Source: JAVBUZ01 sp031554725 (GTDB lineage Bacteria > Bacillota > Clostridia > Lachnospirales > Lachnospiraceae). Taken from it: a stretch of DNA of 13,744 nt. The translations under genes were made by a program, and so were the position numbers. Numbering within the stretch: position 1 is the first letter of the stretch; the number at the start of each line of letters is the position of its first letter. Positions 1-6,205 of this stretch are shown here, one piece after another. Below the pieces are notes generated by a model that was not told where the DNA came from, did not search any database, and worked only from the letters and a program-made list of their open reading frames with translations. The stretch lies in the NCBI GenBank assembly GCA_031554725.1, contig JAVBUZ010000077.1, positions 1-13,744 of the forward strand, in the 5' to 3' direction.

Positions 1-37
1 TTTTAGGTTATCTTTACAGTGCATATAGGAGGTCTAA

Positions 38-1417
38 ATGAGAGAAAAATATGAATCTTTAGCCCTTTCCGATTTAAGAGAAGTTGAAAAAGCAAGAGGT
101 ATTAAAGGCGCAGCAACTTTGAAAAAGGCGGAACTCGTAGAGGCAATGCTTACAGAAGATGAAAAGGGAAAAGAAGAAAAACAGGTAAAGATAGAGGAGA
201 GTACAAAAGGCGAAGCGGCACAGAAGGCATCACATCAGCCAGTTGATAGAAACGCGGTATATGATTCTAGTTCCTTCCCAGCAGAATTAGATAGTGGAAT
301 TGAAGCCAATGGTATACTTGAGGTAATGCCAGATGGTTACGGATTTATTCGTTGCGCAAACTTTATGCCTGGAGAAAATGATGTTTATGTTGCACCCAGC
401 CAGATACGTAAATTTGGCTTGAAAACGGGCGACGTTTTAGTAGGAAACAAGAGAACGAGATCACAACAAGAAAAGTTTAGTGCTTTATTATACATAAAGA
501 CTATTAATGGATATCCCATGGAAAAAGCTTTGAAGAGACGTAATTTTGAAGACATGATACCCATTTTCCCTAATAGTAGAATTAAGATGGAGCTTCCAGG
601 AAGTAGCGTTGCTATGAGAGTTATGGATCTAATAAGCCCTGTTGGAAAAGGACAAAGAGGAATGCTTGTTTCACAGCCTAAAGCTGGTAAGACTACATTG
701 CTAAAGGAAGTGGCACGCTCCATTTTGAATAATTCGCCTCATATGCATATGCTTATCCTTTTAATTGATGAGCGACCTGAAGAAGTAACCGATATGAAAG
801 AAGCGATTGTAGGTGATAATGTAGAAATTATCTATTCCACATTTGACGAGCTTCCAGAACATCATAAGCGAGTGTCAGAGATGGTTATAGAGCGTGCAAA
901 GCGTTTGGTCGAGCATGGTGAGGATGTAGTTATCTTATTAGACAGCATTACGCGTTTAACACGTGCATATAACTTGGTAGTACCACCAAGTGGACGTACA
1001 CTGTCAGGCGGTTTGGACCCAGCGGCCTTGCATATGCCAAAAAGATTTTTTGGCGCAGCGAGAAATATGCGTGAACAAGGTAGCTTAACTATACTTGCGA
1101 CAGCCCTTGTTGATACAGGAAGCAAGATGGATGATGTTGTATACGAAGAATTTAAAGGTACTGGAAATATGGAATTGGTGCTGGATAGAAAGTTATCTGA
1201 AAGAAGAATTTTCCCAGCTATCGATATTGCAAAGTCTGGAACAAGAAGAGAAGATTTACTTTTATCTGAAGAAGAGTTAGAAGCAATCACTATTATACGC
1301 AAATCCTTAAATGGTTTAAAGGCAGAAGAAGCCGCAGATCGTGTCCTTGATTTGTTTGCAAAAACTAAAAATAATGAAGAATTCGTTGCTATGGTTAAGA
1401 AGATGAAAATAATCTAA
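38..1417 (+). CDS. rho: Transcription termination factor Rho
   Basis: This encodes Rho, the hexameric RNA-dependent ATPase/helicase that terminates transcription. At 459 residues it is longer than the 419-residue E. coli protein, because a charged Lys/Glu-rich linker (about residues 41-88) separates the N-terminal Rho_N helical domain (about 5-40) from the cold-shock-like RNA-binding domain (about 90-155, with DGYGFIR at 99-105). The motor domain shows Walker A QPKAGKTT at 213-220 (Lys218), DERPEEV at 244-250, Walker B ending in LLD at 300-302, the Q-loop segment LSGGLDPAALHMPKR, and the C-terminal block GTGNMEL...RRIFPAID...SGTRREDLL with the expected arginines. The ATG is preceded by AGGAGG at 27-32 with a 5-nt gap. 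The next gene, rpmE, has its own promoter. Nothing suggests damage; the motor motifs are intact. Confidence 0.98.
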   Translation: MREKYESLALSDLREVEKARGIKGAATLKKAELVEAMLTEDEKGKEEKQVKIEESTKGEAAQKASHQPVDRNAVYDSSSFPAELDSGIEANGILEVMPDGYGFIRCANFMPGENDVYVAPSQIRKFGLKTGDVLVGNKRTRSQQEKFSALLYIKTINGYPMEKALKRRNFEDMIPIFPNSRIKMELPGSSVAMRVMDLISPVGKGQRGMLVSQPKAGKTTLLKEVARSILNNSPHMHMLILLIDERPEEVTDMKEAIVGDNVEIIYSTFDELPEHHKRVSEMVIERAKRLVEHGEDVVILLDSITRLTRAYNLVVPPSGRTLSGGLDPAALHMPKRFFGAARNMREQGSLTILATALVDTGSKMDDVVYEEFKGTGNMELVLDRKLSERRIFPAIDIAKSGTRREDLLLSEEELEAITIIRKSLNGLKAEEAADRVLDLFAKTKNNEEFVAMVKKMKII

Positions 1418-1448
1418 TTAGAAAATGCAATTTTTTGTAAAAAAGCAC

Positions 1449-1477
1449 TTGCATACAGCAAAAAGACATGTTACAAT
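1449..1477 (+). promoter_or_regulatory. Extended -10 promoter for rpmE
   Basis: A -35 box TTGCAT (1449-1454) is separated by 17 nt from a -10 box TACAAT (1472-1477) that carries the TGn extension at 1469-1471. The predicted start of transcription is near 1484, which gives rpmE a leader of about 70 nt. The call is from the sequence alone, but box quality and spacing are close to the housekeeping sigma consensus. Confidence 0.7.
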
Positions 1478-1484
1478 AACAACG

Positions 1485-1521
1485 CTGTTTGTGGTGGCAT
1501 AAGCAGTGCGGATGAGAACAG
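1485..1521 (+). promoter_or_regulatory. Possible L31 leader hairpin in the rpmE 5' UTR
   Basis: The first bases of the predicted rpmE transcript can fold: CTGTTT at 1485-1490 pairs with GAACAG at 1516-1521 (one U-G pair), enclosing a G-rich apical region (1491-1515). Autoregulatory L31 leader RNAs are described upstream of rpmE in Firmicutes. Whether this leader belongs to that family is inference from position and fold only. Confidence 0.35.
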
Positions 1522-1555
1522 AAATAATTTGACTTTATATAGAGAGGTGATAACG

Positions 1556-1762
1556 ATGAAAGAAGGAATCCATCCAGAGTACTATCAGGCAACCGTAACT
1601 TGTAACTGTGGAAACACATTTGTAACTGGTTCTACAAAATCAGAAATCCACGTAGAAGTTTGTTCTAAATGTCATTCATTCTACACAGGCCAGCAGAAAA
1701 CAGCAAGAGCTGACGGACGTATTGATAAGTTTAATAAGAAATACGGTGTGGAAAGCAAATAA
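1556..1762 (+). CDS. rpmE: 50S ribosomal protein L31 (zinc-binding form)
   Basis: A 68-residue L31, a small protein of the large ribosomal subunit. It is the zinc-binding (C+) version: four cysteines in a CxC...CxxC arrangement (Cys16, Cys18, Cys36, Cys39), then the conserved block FYTGQQKTARADGR and the C-terminal FNKKYG. The ATG at 1556 is chosen because it gives the usual N-terminus MKEGIHPEY and follows the ribosome binding site AGAGAGGTGA (1541-1550) by 5 nt. A longer reading from a TTG at 1529 would include that site inside the gene and is rejected. The gene has its own promoter and a terminator just after the stop. Zinc-dependent L31 proteins are often swapped for a cysteine-free paralogue under zinc limitation; no paralogue is visible here. 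Confidence 0.97.
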   Translation: MKEGIHPEYYQATVTCNCGNTFVTGSTKSEIHVEVCSKCHSFYTGQQKTARADGRIDKFNKKYGVESK

Positions 1763-1770
1763 GTTTGCAA

Positions 1771-1807
1771 AAAGGTTGAGGTATATTATCTCAACCTTTC
1801 GTTTTAT
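1771..1807 (+). terminator. Rho-independent terminator after rpmE
   Basis: AAAGGTTGAG (1771-1780) pairs perfectly with CTCAACCTTT (1790-1799) across a 9-nt AU-rich loop, followed by CGTTTTAT. It begins 8 nt after the rpmE stop and ends 16 nt before the next gene, so that gene relies on read-through or on a promoter not obvious here. Confidence 0.8.
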
Positions 1808-1822
1808 CATAGGAGAACAATT

Positions 1823-2827
1823 ATGGGAAGAAAAAAGACAAATCGTTATTCTGGTGTAGGCGGGCAAGCTGTACTAGAAGGCGTAATGATGAAGAACAAA
1901 GAGCAGTATGCCGTGGCAGTTAGAAAACCAGATGGTGAAATCGAAATAGAAGTAGAGAATTACCAAGGGGTTATGCATGGTAGCAAATTAAAAGAAGTTC
2001 CTTTTATAAGAGGGGTGTTTAATTTTGTTGATTCTATGATGCTAGGTACAAAATGTTTAAACTACTCAGCTTCTTTCTATGAAGATGATGAGGCAGAAGA
2101 AACCCTTACCGATAAGGCTCTTAACAAATTGTTTAAGGGAAAAGCGGAAAAGGTACTATCTGTTATCGTAACGATTGTTGCGATATTATTTAGTGTGGGT
2201 CTTTTCATTATTTTACCTTATTTTATTTCTTCATTATTAGATACGTATATTAGGAATGCTTCCCTCCTAGCCATTGTTGAGGGTGTTGTTAGAATTGCGA
2301 TTTTTATATTATATATTGTAGCAATTACGGCGATGGATGATATTAAGAGACTTTATATGTACCATGGAGCAGAACACAAGTGCATTAACTGTATTGAAAA
2401 AGGAAGGCCTTTAAATGTAGAGAATGCAATGAGAAGCTCAAGATTACATAAACGCTGTGGAACTAGCTTTATGTTTTTTGTATTGTTTATTAGTATTATT
2501 TTGTTCTTTTTTATTCGAGTAGAAAACCCCGCGATGAGAGTTGTAGTTAGGCTGTTATTGATTCCAGTGCTGGCAGGAATTTCTTATGAAATTATTCGCT
2601 TGGCAGGAAAGTCTGATAATATTATTGTGAAGCTTTTTTCAGCGCCAGGAATGATGATTCAACGTTTGACCACAAAAGAACCAACGAGTGATATGGTTGA
2701 GGTTGCAATTGCATCTGTAGAAGCAGTTTTTGATTGGAAAGCGTATTTACAGGAACATTTTGGATATGATGAAAATGAGCTATTACAAAAGGAAGCACAG
2801 TCAGAGGTTTCAGAGGACGAAAAGTGA
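1823..2827 (+). CDS. DUF1385 family membrane protein (YqhQ-like)
   Basis: A 334-residue membrane protein of the DUF1385 family, of which B. subtilis YqhQ is a member; its biochemical role is not established. Visible family signatures are GGQAVLEGVMM near the N-terminus (13-23), YHGAEHK at 180-186 and RCGTSF at 211-216, then a conserved tail EPTSDMVEVAI (286-296). His/Cys/Glu residues in the middle two motifs could bind a metal, but that is inference. Hydrophobic segments lie at about 112-137, 147-170, 215-232 and 240-256. AGGAG (1811-1815) sits 7 nt before the ATG. The stop overlaps the start of prmC, and the pairing with prmC-prfA is common in clostridia, which suggests a link to translation or simply co-transcription. 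The C-terminus is acidic and probably disordered. Confidence 0.93.
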   Translation: MGRKKTNRYSGVGGQAVLEGVMMKNKEQYAVAVRKPDGEIEIEVENYQGVMHGSKLKEVPFIRGVFNFVDSMMLGTKCLNYSASFYEDDEAEETLTDKALNKLFKGKAEKVLSVIVTIVAILFSVGLFIILPYFISSLLDTYIRNASLLAIVEGVVRIAIFILYIVAITAMDDIKRLYMYHGAEHKCINCIEKGRPLNVENAMRSSRLHKRCGTSFMFFVLFISIILFFFIRVENPAMRVVVRLLLIPVLAGISYEIIRLAGKSDNIIVKLFSAPGMMIQRLTTKEPTSDMVEVAIASVEAVFDWKAYLQEHFGYDENELLQKEAQSEVSEDEK

Positions 2828-3672
2828 TGAATTATAGAAGCTGCTATGAAGGTGGCGCAGAAATTCTAAGGAATGCGCAAATACCAGAGCCAGAGTTGGA
2901 TGCAAGACTGCTTTTAGAGTTTGTTTGTAGAACCAATCGAAATGATTTGCTAGCACATGGAGAGAGAGAGGTACTTCCTCAAAACTATGAGCGTTATATG
3001 GAGCTTTTGGAAAAGCGAGTGAAACGTATTCCGTTACAGCATATATTAGGAACCCAAGAATTTATGGGACTTTGTTTTAAGGTAGATGAGCATGTGCTTG
3101 CACCAAGGCAGGACACAGAAGTGTTAGTAGAAAGAGCTATAAAGAGCCTAAAGCCAGGAATGCGTATTTTAGATATGTGTACCGGTTCAGGGTGTATTCT
3201 TATCAGTTTGCTACACGATAAACCAACATGTGAGGGGATTGGTGTAGATATTTCTAAGGATGCTCTAGCAATTGCAAAAGAAAATGGTAATACATTGCTT
3301 TCTAAAAATGATAATGTTCAGTGGTTAGAAAGTGATTTATTTACAGCAGTTATGGGGAAATATGATCTTATCATATCGAACCCACCCTATATACGAACAG
3401 CTGTTATAGAAGAACTAATGCCTGAGGTAAAAACATACGAGCCAAGAATAGCCCTTGATGGAAAAGAAGATGGTTTGTATTTTTACAAAAGGATTATTGA
3501 TGAGGCAGCATCCTTTTTAAACCCAGGTGGAGAGTTGCTATTTGAAATAGGATATGACCAAGCGAGAGATGTAAGTGAATACATGCAAAGTCATAGGTTC
3601 ACCCAAATAGAAGTGATACAAGATTATGCAGGATTAGACCGAGTGGTTTGCGGTCAAATGCGCGAGTTTTAG
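2827..3672 (+). CDS. prmC: Peptide chain release factor N5-glutamine methyltransferase PrmC
   Basis: PrmC (HemK) transfers a methyl group from S-adenosylmethionine to the glutamine of the GGQ motif in release factors; its target RF1 is encoded directly downstream. The 281-residue protein has the family's N-terminal helical domain (about 1-95), the RQDTE motif before the catalytic domain (about 94-98), the SAM-binding loop DMCTGSGCIL (about 116-125), and the substrate-glutamine motif NPPY (185-188). Two starts are possible: a GTG at 2824 and an ATG at 2827. I prefer the ATG, which overlaps the preceding TGA by one base (TGATG), a classic coupling arrangement; the GTG would add one methionine. 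The likely ribosome binding site AGAGGA (2812-2817) lies inside the upstream gene. Length is normal for the family. Confidence 0.95.
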   Translation: MNYRSCYEGGAEILRNAQIPEPELDARLLLEFVCRTNRNDLLAHGEREVLPQNYERYMELLEKRVKRIPLQHILGTQEFMGLCFKVDEHVLAPRQDTEVLVERAIKSLKPGMRILDMCTGSGCILISLLHDKPTCEGIGVDISKDALAIAKENGNTLLSKNDNVQWLESDLFTAVMGKYDLIISNPPYIRTAVIEELMPEVKTYEPRIALDGKEDGLYFYKRIIDEAASFLNPGGELLFEIGYDQARDVSEYMQSHRFTQIEVIQDYAGLDRVVCGQMREF

Positions 3673-3685
3673 AATGGAGTAATTT

Positions 3686-4756
3686 ATGTTTGATAAGTTA
3701 GAAGATTTATTAATTAGATACGAAGAAATTTTAGGTGAGTTACATGAGCCTACCGTTACAAATAATCAGGATCGTTTTCGTAAACTGATGAAAGAGCAGA
3801 GTGATTTACTGCCTATCGTAGAGGCTTATACAGAATATAAAAAGTGTAAGCAGGATATTGAAGATTCTTTAGCAATGTTGGATGAAGAATCGGATGAAGA
3901 TATGCGCGATATGCTTAAAGAAGCATTAAATGATGCGAAAAAGAGAGTAGAAGAATTAGAACAAGAATTAAGGATTTTATTATTACCTAAGGACCCTAAC
4001 GATGATAAAAACGTTATTGTTGAAATTAGAGGTGGTGCAGGTGGAGATGAAGCAGCTCTTTTTGCATCAGAGATGTTTCGTCTATATGTTCACTATGCAG
4101 AAAGCCAGCGTTGGAAGGTAGAGACCATGTATGCTGATGAAATCGGCATTGGTGGTATGAAGGAAGTTAGCTTTATGATTAGTGGTCAGGGAGCTTATTC
4201 CAAACTGAAATATGAAAGTGGCGTACACCGTGTACAACGTGTTCCAGAAACAGAATCTGGCGGTAGGATTCACACCTCAACTATTACAGTTGCGGTTATG
4301 CCTGAGGCAGAAGATGTAGACGTTGTTATTGATGATAAAGATATAAGAATTGACGTTATGCGTGCATCTGGTAGTGGTGGACAGTGCGTTAATACAACAG
4401 ACTCCGCAGTTCGTCTAACACATTATCCTTCGGGAATTGTTGTATATAGCCAGACTGAAAAATCACAGATTCAAAATAAGGCAAAAGCATTTGCCTTACT
4501 TCGTACAAAGTTATATGACTTAGAACAGCAAAGAGCACATGATGTAGAGGCTGAACTTCGTAAGAGCCAGGTTGGTACCGGTGATCGCTCTGAGAAGATT
4601 CGTACTTACAACTTCCCACAAGGACGTGTAACAGATCATCGAATTGGGCTAACCCTATATAAGCTAGACAAGATAATGGATGGTGACATTGAAGAAATCC
4701 TGAGTGCATGTATTGCCGCCGACCAAGCAGCAAAGCTTGCAAAGATGAACGAATAA
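3686..4756 (+). CDS. prfA: Peptide chain release factor 1 (RF1)
   Basis: RF1 reads UAA and UAG stop codons and triggers release of the finished protein. The 356-residue sequence has the N-terminal helical domain, IRGGAGGDEAALFA (114-127), the RF1-type stop-codon motif PET (P-x-T, 187-189, in VPETESGGRIHTS) that separates it from RF2, and the catalytic GGQ at 231-233 within GSGGQCVN. The residue after GGQ is Cys, where B. subtilis and E. coli RF1 have His. The start follows TGGAG (3675-3679) by 6 nt, and the gene is 13 nt after prmC, whose product methylates its GGQ glutamine. Its TAA stop (4754-4756) is also the first three bases of a 12-base inverted repeat described separately. Confidence 0.98.
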   Translation: MFDKLEDLLIRYEEILGELHEPTVTNNQDRFRKLMKEQSDLLPIVEAYTEYKKCKQDIEDSLAMLDEESDEDMRDMLKEALNDAKKRVEELEQELRILLLPKDPNDDKNVIVEIRGGAGGDEAALFASEMFRLYVHYAESQRWKVETMYADEIGIGGMKEVSFMISGQGAYSKLKYESGVHRVQRVPETESGGRIHTSTITVAVMPEAEDVDVVIDDKDIRIDVMRASGSGGQCVNTTDSAVRLTHYPSGIVVYSQTEKSQIQNKAKAFALLRTKLYDLEQQRAHDVEAELRKSQVGTGDRSEKIRTYNFPQGRVTDHRIGLTLYKLDKIMDGDIEEILSACIAADQAAKLAKMNE

Positions 4757-4929
4757 GCGGCGAACGCGTCGAAAATAAAAAAGAACAATGCGAGTTTACT
4801 TGCAATTGTTCTTTTTCTATTTTCGACATGTGAGTGCAAACGAACACCGATGGGCGAAAGTGCGTAAGCACGTAGCCTAGAGGTGAAAGTGCGTAAGCAC
4901 GTAGCCTAGAGGTGAAAGTTCGCCGCTTA
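4754..4929. repeat. Inverted-repeat-bounded element overlapping the prfA stop codon
   Basis: TAAGCGGCGAAC at 4754-4765 is a perfect inverted copy of GTTCGCCGCTTA at 4918-4929, and of a second copy at 4998-5009. The left arm contains the prfA TAA stop codon. The enclosed DNA holds the terminator and the first repeat unit. There is no coding capacity for a transposase, so if mobile it would be a MITE- or REP-like element moved in trans. That is inference. Confidence 0.6.
4768..4827. terminator. Long two-faced terminator after prfA
   Basis: GTCGAAAATA (4768-4777) pairs with TATTTTCGAC (4818-4827), and AAAAAGAACAA (4778-4788) pairs with TTGTTCTTTTT (4806-4816), leaving one unpaired C at 4817 and a short loop. 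The upstream arm is A-rich and the downstream arm T-rich, so it can end transcription from either side. It begins 11 nt after the prfA stop. Confidence 0.75.
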
Positions 4930-5010
4930 GGTGAAGATACATAGTGCAAACGAACACCGAAGGGCGAAAGTGCGTAAGCACGTAGCCTAGAGGTGAAGTT
5001 CGCCGCTTAG
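4833..5010. repeat. Tandem direct repeat block with GUAA-loop mini-hairpins
   Basis: Two direct units start with AGTGCAAACGAACACCGA and end with TTCGCCGCTTAG: 4833-4930 and 4943-5010. They differ by one substitution (T4851 against A4961), by a lost A near 4996, and by a duplicated 29-bp subunit. That subunit (GAAAGTGCGTAAGCACG plus TAGCCTAGAGGT) occurs at 4856-4884, in tandem at 4885-4913, and again at 4966-4994. Each contains GTGC-GTAA-GCAC, a perfect stem with a GNRA tetraloop if transcribed. No gene is present in 4757-5251 apart from these elements and the promoter and hairpin listed separately. Confidence 0.85.
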
Positions 5011-5063
5011 GCATGGAGTTGATGAAATTAAAATAAGAACATAATTTAAAAACGTACACTCGG

Positions 5064-5102
5064 TTTACTTTCCGGCCCCAATATGATAAAATACAAATAA
5101 GC
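5064..5102 (+). promoter_or_regulatory. Extended -10 promoter upstream of the DUF1801 gene
   Basis: TTTACT (5064-5069), a 17-nt spacer and TAAAAT (5087-5092) with TGA just before the -10 (5084-5086) make a good housekeeping promoter; transcription should start near 5099. The bases TTTACTTTC and the stretch from TGATA to ACAAATAAGC recur at the same spacing at 5751-5789, so the conserved part extends across the start site. Confidence 0.65.
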
Positions 5103-5179
5103 TATAAATCTAGCAATGTATGCATTCACAAAACGATATGAAGCAGGTACATTAGATTTAAGAAAATAAAGCATGAAAG

Positions 5180-5215
5180 ATGAGTGAAAGCAATAGTTGT
5201 TTTCACTCATTTTGT
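5180..5215 (+). terminator. U-tailed hairpin in the DUF1801 leader
   Basis: ATGAGTGAAAGCAA (5180-5193) pairs with TTGTTTTCACTCAT (5197-5210) over a 3-nt loop (one G-U pair), followed by TTTG. It looks like an intrinsic terminator or attenuator located between the promoter at 5064 and the start codon at 5252. No other promoter fits in the 36 nt after it, so the gene may depend on read-through. It is similar to the hairpin at 6138. Confidence 0.65.
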
Positions 5216-5251
5216 AAATCAGACTTTGCAGAAGAAAAGGAGGACACTATA

Positions 5252-5587
5252 ATGGATATCATTGAGGAGTACATTTTATCAAGACCACAGGAAGTACAAG
5301 GAAAGCTGTTTGAATTAAAGGCTGTAATTGAAAAACATATACCGAATGCAACAAAAAGGATGGCATGGCAAATGCCCACATACACCATACAAAAGAAGAA
5401 TATTATTCATTTTGCGGTACACAAAAAACACATAGGTGTCTATTTGGGGAAGGAGCCACTAGAGTTATTCAAAGACCAAATAGAGGGTTACACGATTAAT
5501 AATAGTGCTCTGCATATAAAGTTTGAAGACAAAATACCTGAAGAACTTTTGTGTGAATTGATGGACTATAATATAAAAGAAGCCTAA
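5252..5587 (+). CDS. DUF1801 (YdhG-like) family protein
   Basis: A 111-residue cytoplasmic protein of the DUF1801 family, compact proteins whose function is poorly defined. Family features seen are the N-terminal helix with YILSRPQEVQGKLFELK, the central AWQMPTYTIQKKNIIHFAVHKKHIGVYLG (residues about 38-66, matching the family pattern of Trp/Met-Pro-x-Tyr followed by a Phe-Ala...Lys-His-Ile-Gly-x-Tyr strand), and a C-terminal helix after IKFEDKIPEELL. The ATG at 5252 is chosen because AAAGGAGGA (5236-5244) stands 7 nt before it. A longer reading from an ATG at 5180 starts inside the leader hairpin and adds residues unlike the family. It is a single gene with its own promoter and leader, not obviously linked in function to its neighbours. 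Confidence 0.87.
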   Translation: MDIIEEYILSRPQEVQGKLFELKAVIEKHIPNATKRMAWQMPTYTIQKKNIIHFAVHKKHIGVYLGKEPLELFKDQIEGYTINNSALHIKFEDKIPEELLCELMDYNIKEA

Positions 5588-5750
5588 AAGCCATATATTT
5601 CGGGTTGTGAAGTTTTTATGGCTCGTGGTACAATAAGCCAAGAATAAAAAATATTGCTATGTTTGTGAATAGCTTAAAATTAAAGAGGTACTAGTGTAGC
5701 TCCGCTTAGATAAATTTGTAAATATATATGCTGTAACGTTTGTAAATTGA

Positions 5751-5789
5751 TTTACTTTCGAATATTTATGTGATATTATACAAATAAGC
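5751..5789 (+). promoter_or_regulatory. Second copy of the extended -10 promoter
   Basis: TTTACT (5751-5756), a 17-nt spacer and TATTAT (5774-5779) preceded by TGA (5771-5773); predicted start near 5786. It matches the promoter at 5064 in TTTACTTTC, in TGATA-WW-AT and in ACAAATAAGC with identical spacing, while the 11 bases between the boxes differ. The 163 nt between the DUF1801 stop and this promoter (5588-5750) show only a weak inverted repeat, AGCCATA (about 5590-5596) with TATGGCT (about 5619-5625), which has no T tract after it. Confidence 0.6.
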
Positions 5790-5821
5790 AATGAATTCTA
5801 ATTTCTATTATCTAAAATTCT

Positions 5822-5924
5822 TTAGCCATTTTAGGCTATCTCAAGAACTGAACTCTTGCTTGAATCCCAAAGAAACAAGCAGAGAGAACACGAAGAGACT
5901 TTCTGCCATTACGCAGAAAGGAAG
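5822..5924 (+). promoter_or_regulatory. Structured leader with a hairpin over the ribosome binding site
   Basis: Three stems can form in the transcript from 5786: TAGCC/GGCTA around 5822-5837, TGCTTG/CAAGCA around 5858-5882, and the strongest, CTTTCTGC (5899-5906) with GCAGAAAG (5913-5920) across a 6-nt loop. The last stem contains the AAAG of the ribosome binding site AAAGGAAG (5917-5924) that serves the ATG at 5931, so it could limit translation. I recognise no known riboswitch class. Confidence 0.4.
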
Positions 5925-5930
5925 AAAATT

Positions 5931-6171
5931 ATGTACAAAGAACAAAGTGAACCAAAAGCCAGAGATTTTAGCTTGCCAGATGAGTATGTATTTAATCTAA
6001 GAACGTGGAGAAGCGAAGATGGCTTCTTTGACGAAGCTCCTTTTAAAAGAAAACCGCTTCGAGGACCTAAACCGTGCGTTAGAGGATGAGGAGTTTCGAA
6101 AGATATTACTTAAAAAAATAAGCTATGATAGCCAGAGGAGTGAAAGCAGAAACTGTTTTCGCTCTTTTTGA
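5931..6171 (+). pseudogene. Small gene interrupted by a one-base frameshift
   Basis: An ATG at 5931 with a good ribosome binding site opens a frame that stops at 6087-6089 (52 residues). The first 39 residues look protein-like (FSLPDEYVFNLRTWRSEDGFFDEAPFK), but the last 13 (RKPLRGPKPCVRG) do not. Removing a single A from the AAAA run at 6045-6048 joins the first part to ENRFEDLNRALEDEEFRKIL and a Lys-rich end in the other frame, giving one continuous reading of 79 residues to a stop at 6169-6171. I do not recognise the family. The final 16 or so residues run through the terminator hairpin and are probably not original; an A7 run at 6112-6118 just before them could mark a second slip, since one A fewer would stop the protein at once. 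Alternatives are programmed or transcriptional slippage, or two separate small ORFs (the second from an ATG at 6019 with GTGGAG upstream). Confidence 0.5.
6138..6169 (+). terminator. U-tailed hairpin before the GNAT gene
   Basis: GAGTGAAAGCAG (6138-6149) pairs with CTGTTTTCGCTC (6153-6164) over an AAA loop (two G-U pairs), followed by TTTTT. It is an intrinsic terminator ending the small-gene transcript, and lies only 37 nt before the next start codon. It resembles the hairpin at 5180 in both arms (GAGTGAAAGCA and TGTTTTC-R-CTC). Confidence 0.75.
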
Positions 6172-6205
6172 AATGCGGCGGTAATATAGAAGAGGGATGT
6201 AGATT

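Noticed and set aside
385..1302. Minus-strand open frames within rho
   Set aside because: They are mirror frames of a strongly conserved gene, with no family resemblance.
1422..1455. Terminator after rho
   Set aside because: ATGCAA/TTGCAT and a T6/A6 pair are present, but the loop is too tight, no T tract follows, and the region overlaps the rpmE promoter.
1529..1555. Earlier TTG start for rpmE
   Set aside because: It would put the ribosome binding site inside the gene and add nine residues absent from L31 proteins.
4833..5010. CRISPR array
   Set aside because: Only three copies, two of them in direct tandem with no spacer, and the intervening bases are themselves repeated. No cas gene is present.
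4389..5059. Overlapping minus-strand open frames carrying a repeated SPLGYVLTHFRPSVFVC peptide
   Set aside because: The repeated peptide is simply the translation of the direct repeat block on the opposite strand. The frames overlap prfA and the terminator and have no convincing ribosome binding site.
5180..5251. Earlier ATG start for the DUF1801 gene
   Set aside because: It lies inside a terminator-like hairpin. The ATG at 5252 has an excellent ribosome binding site and fits the family N-terminus.
5791..6000. Open frame from 5791 in the leader region
   Set aside because: It has no ribosome binding site, its composition is unlike protein, and it overlaps the better-supported small gene at 5931.
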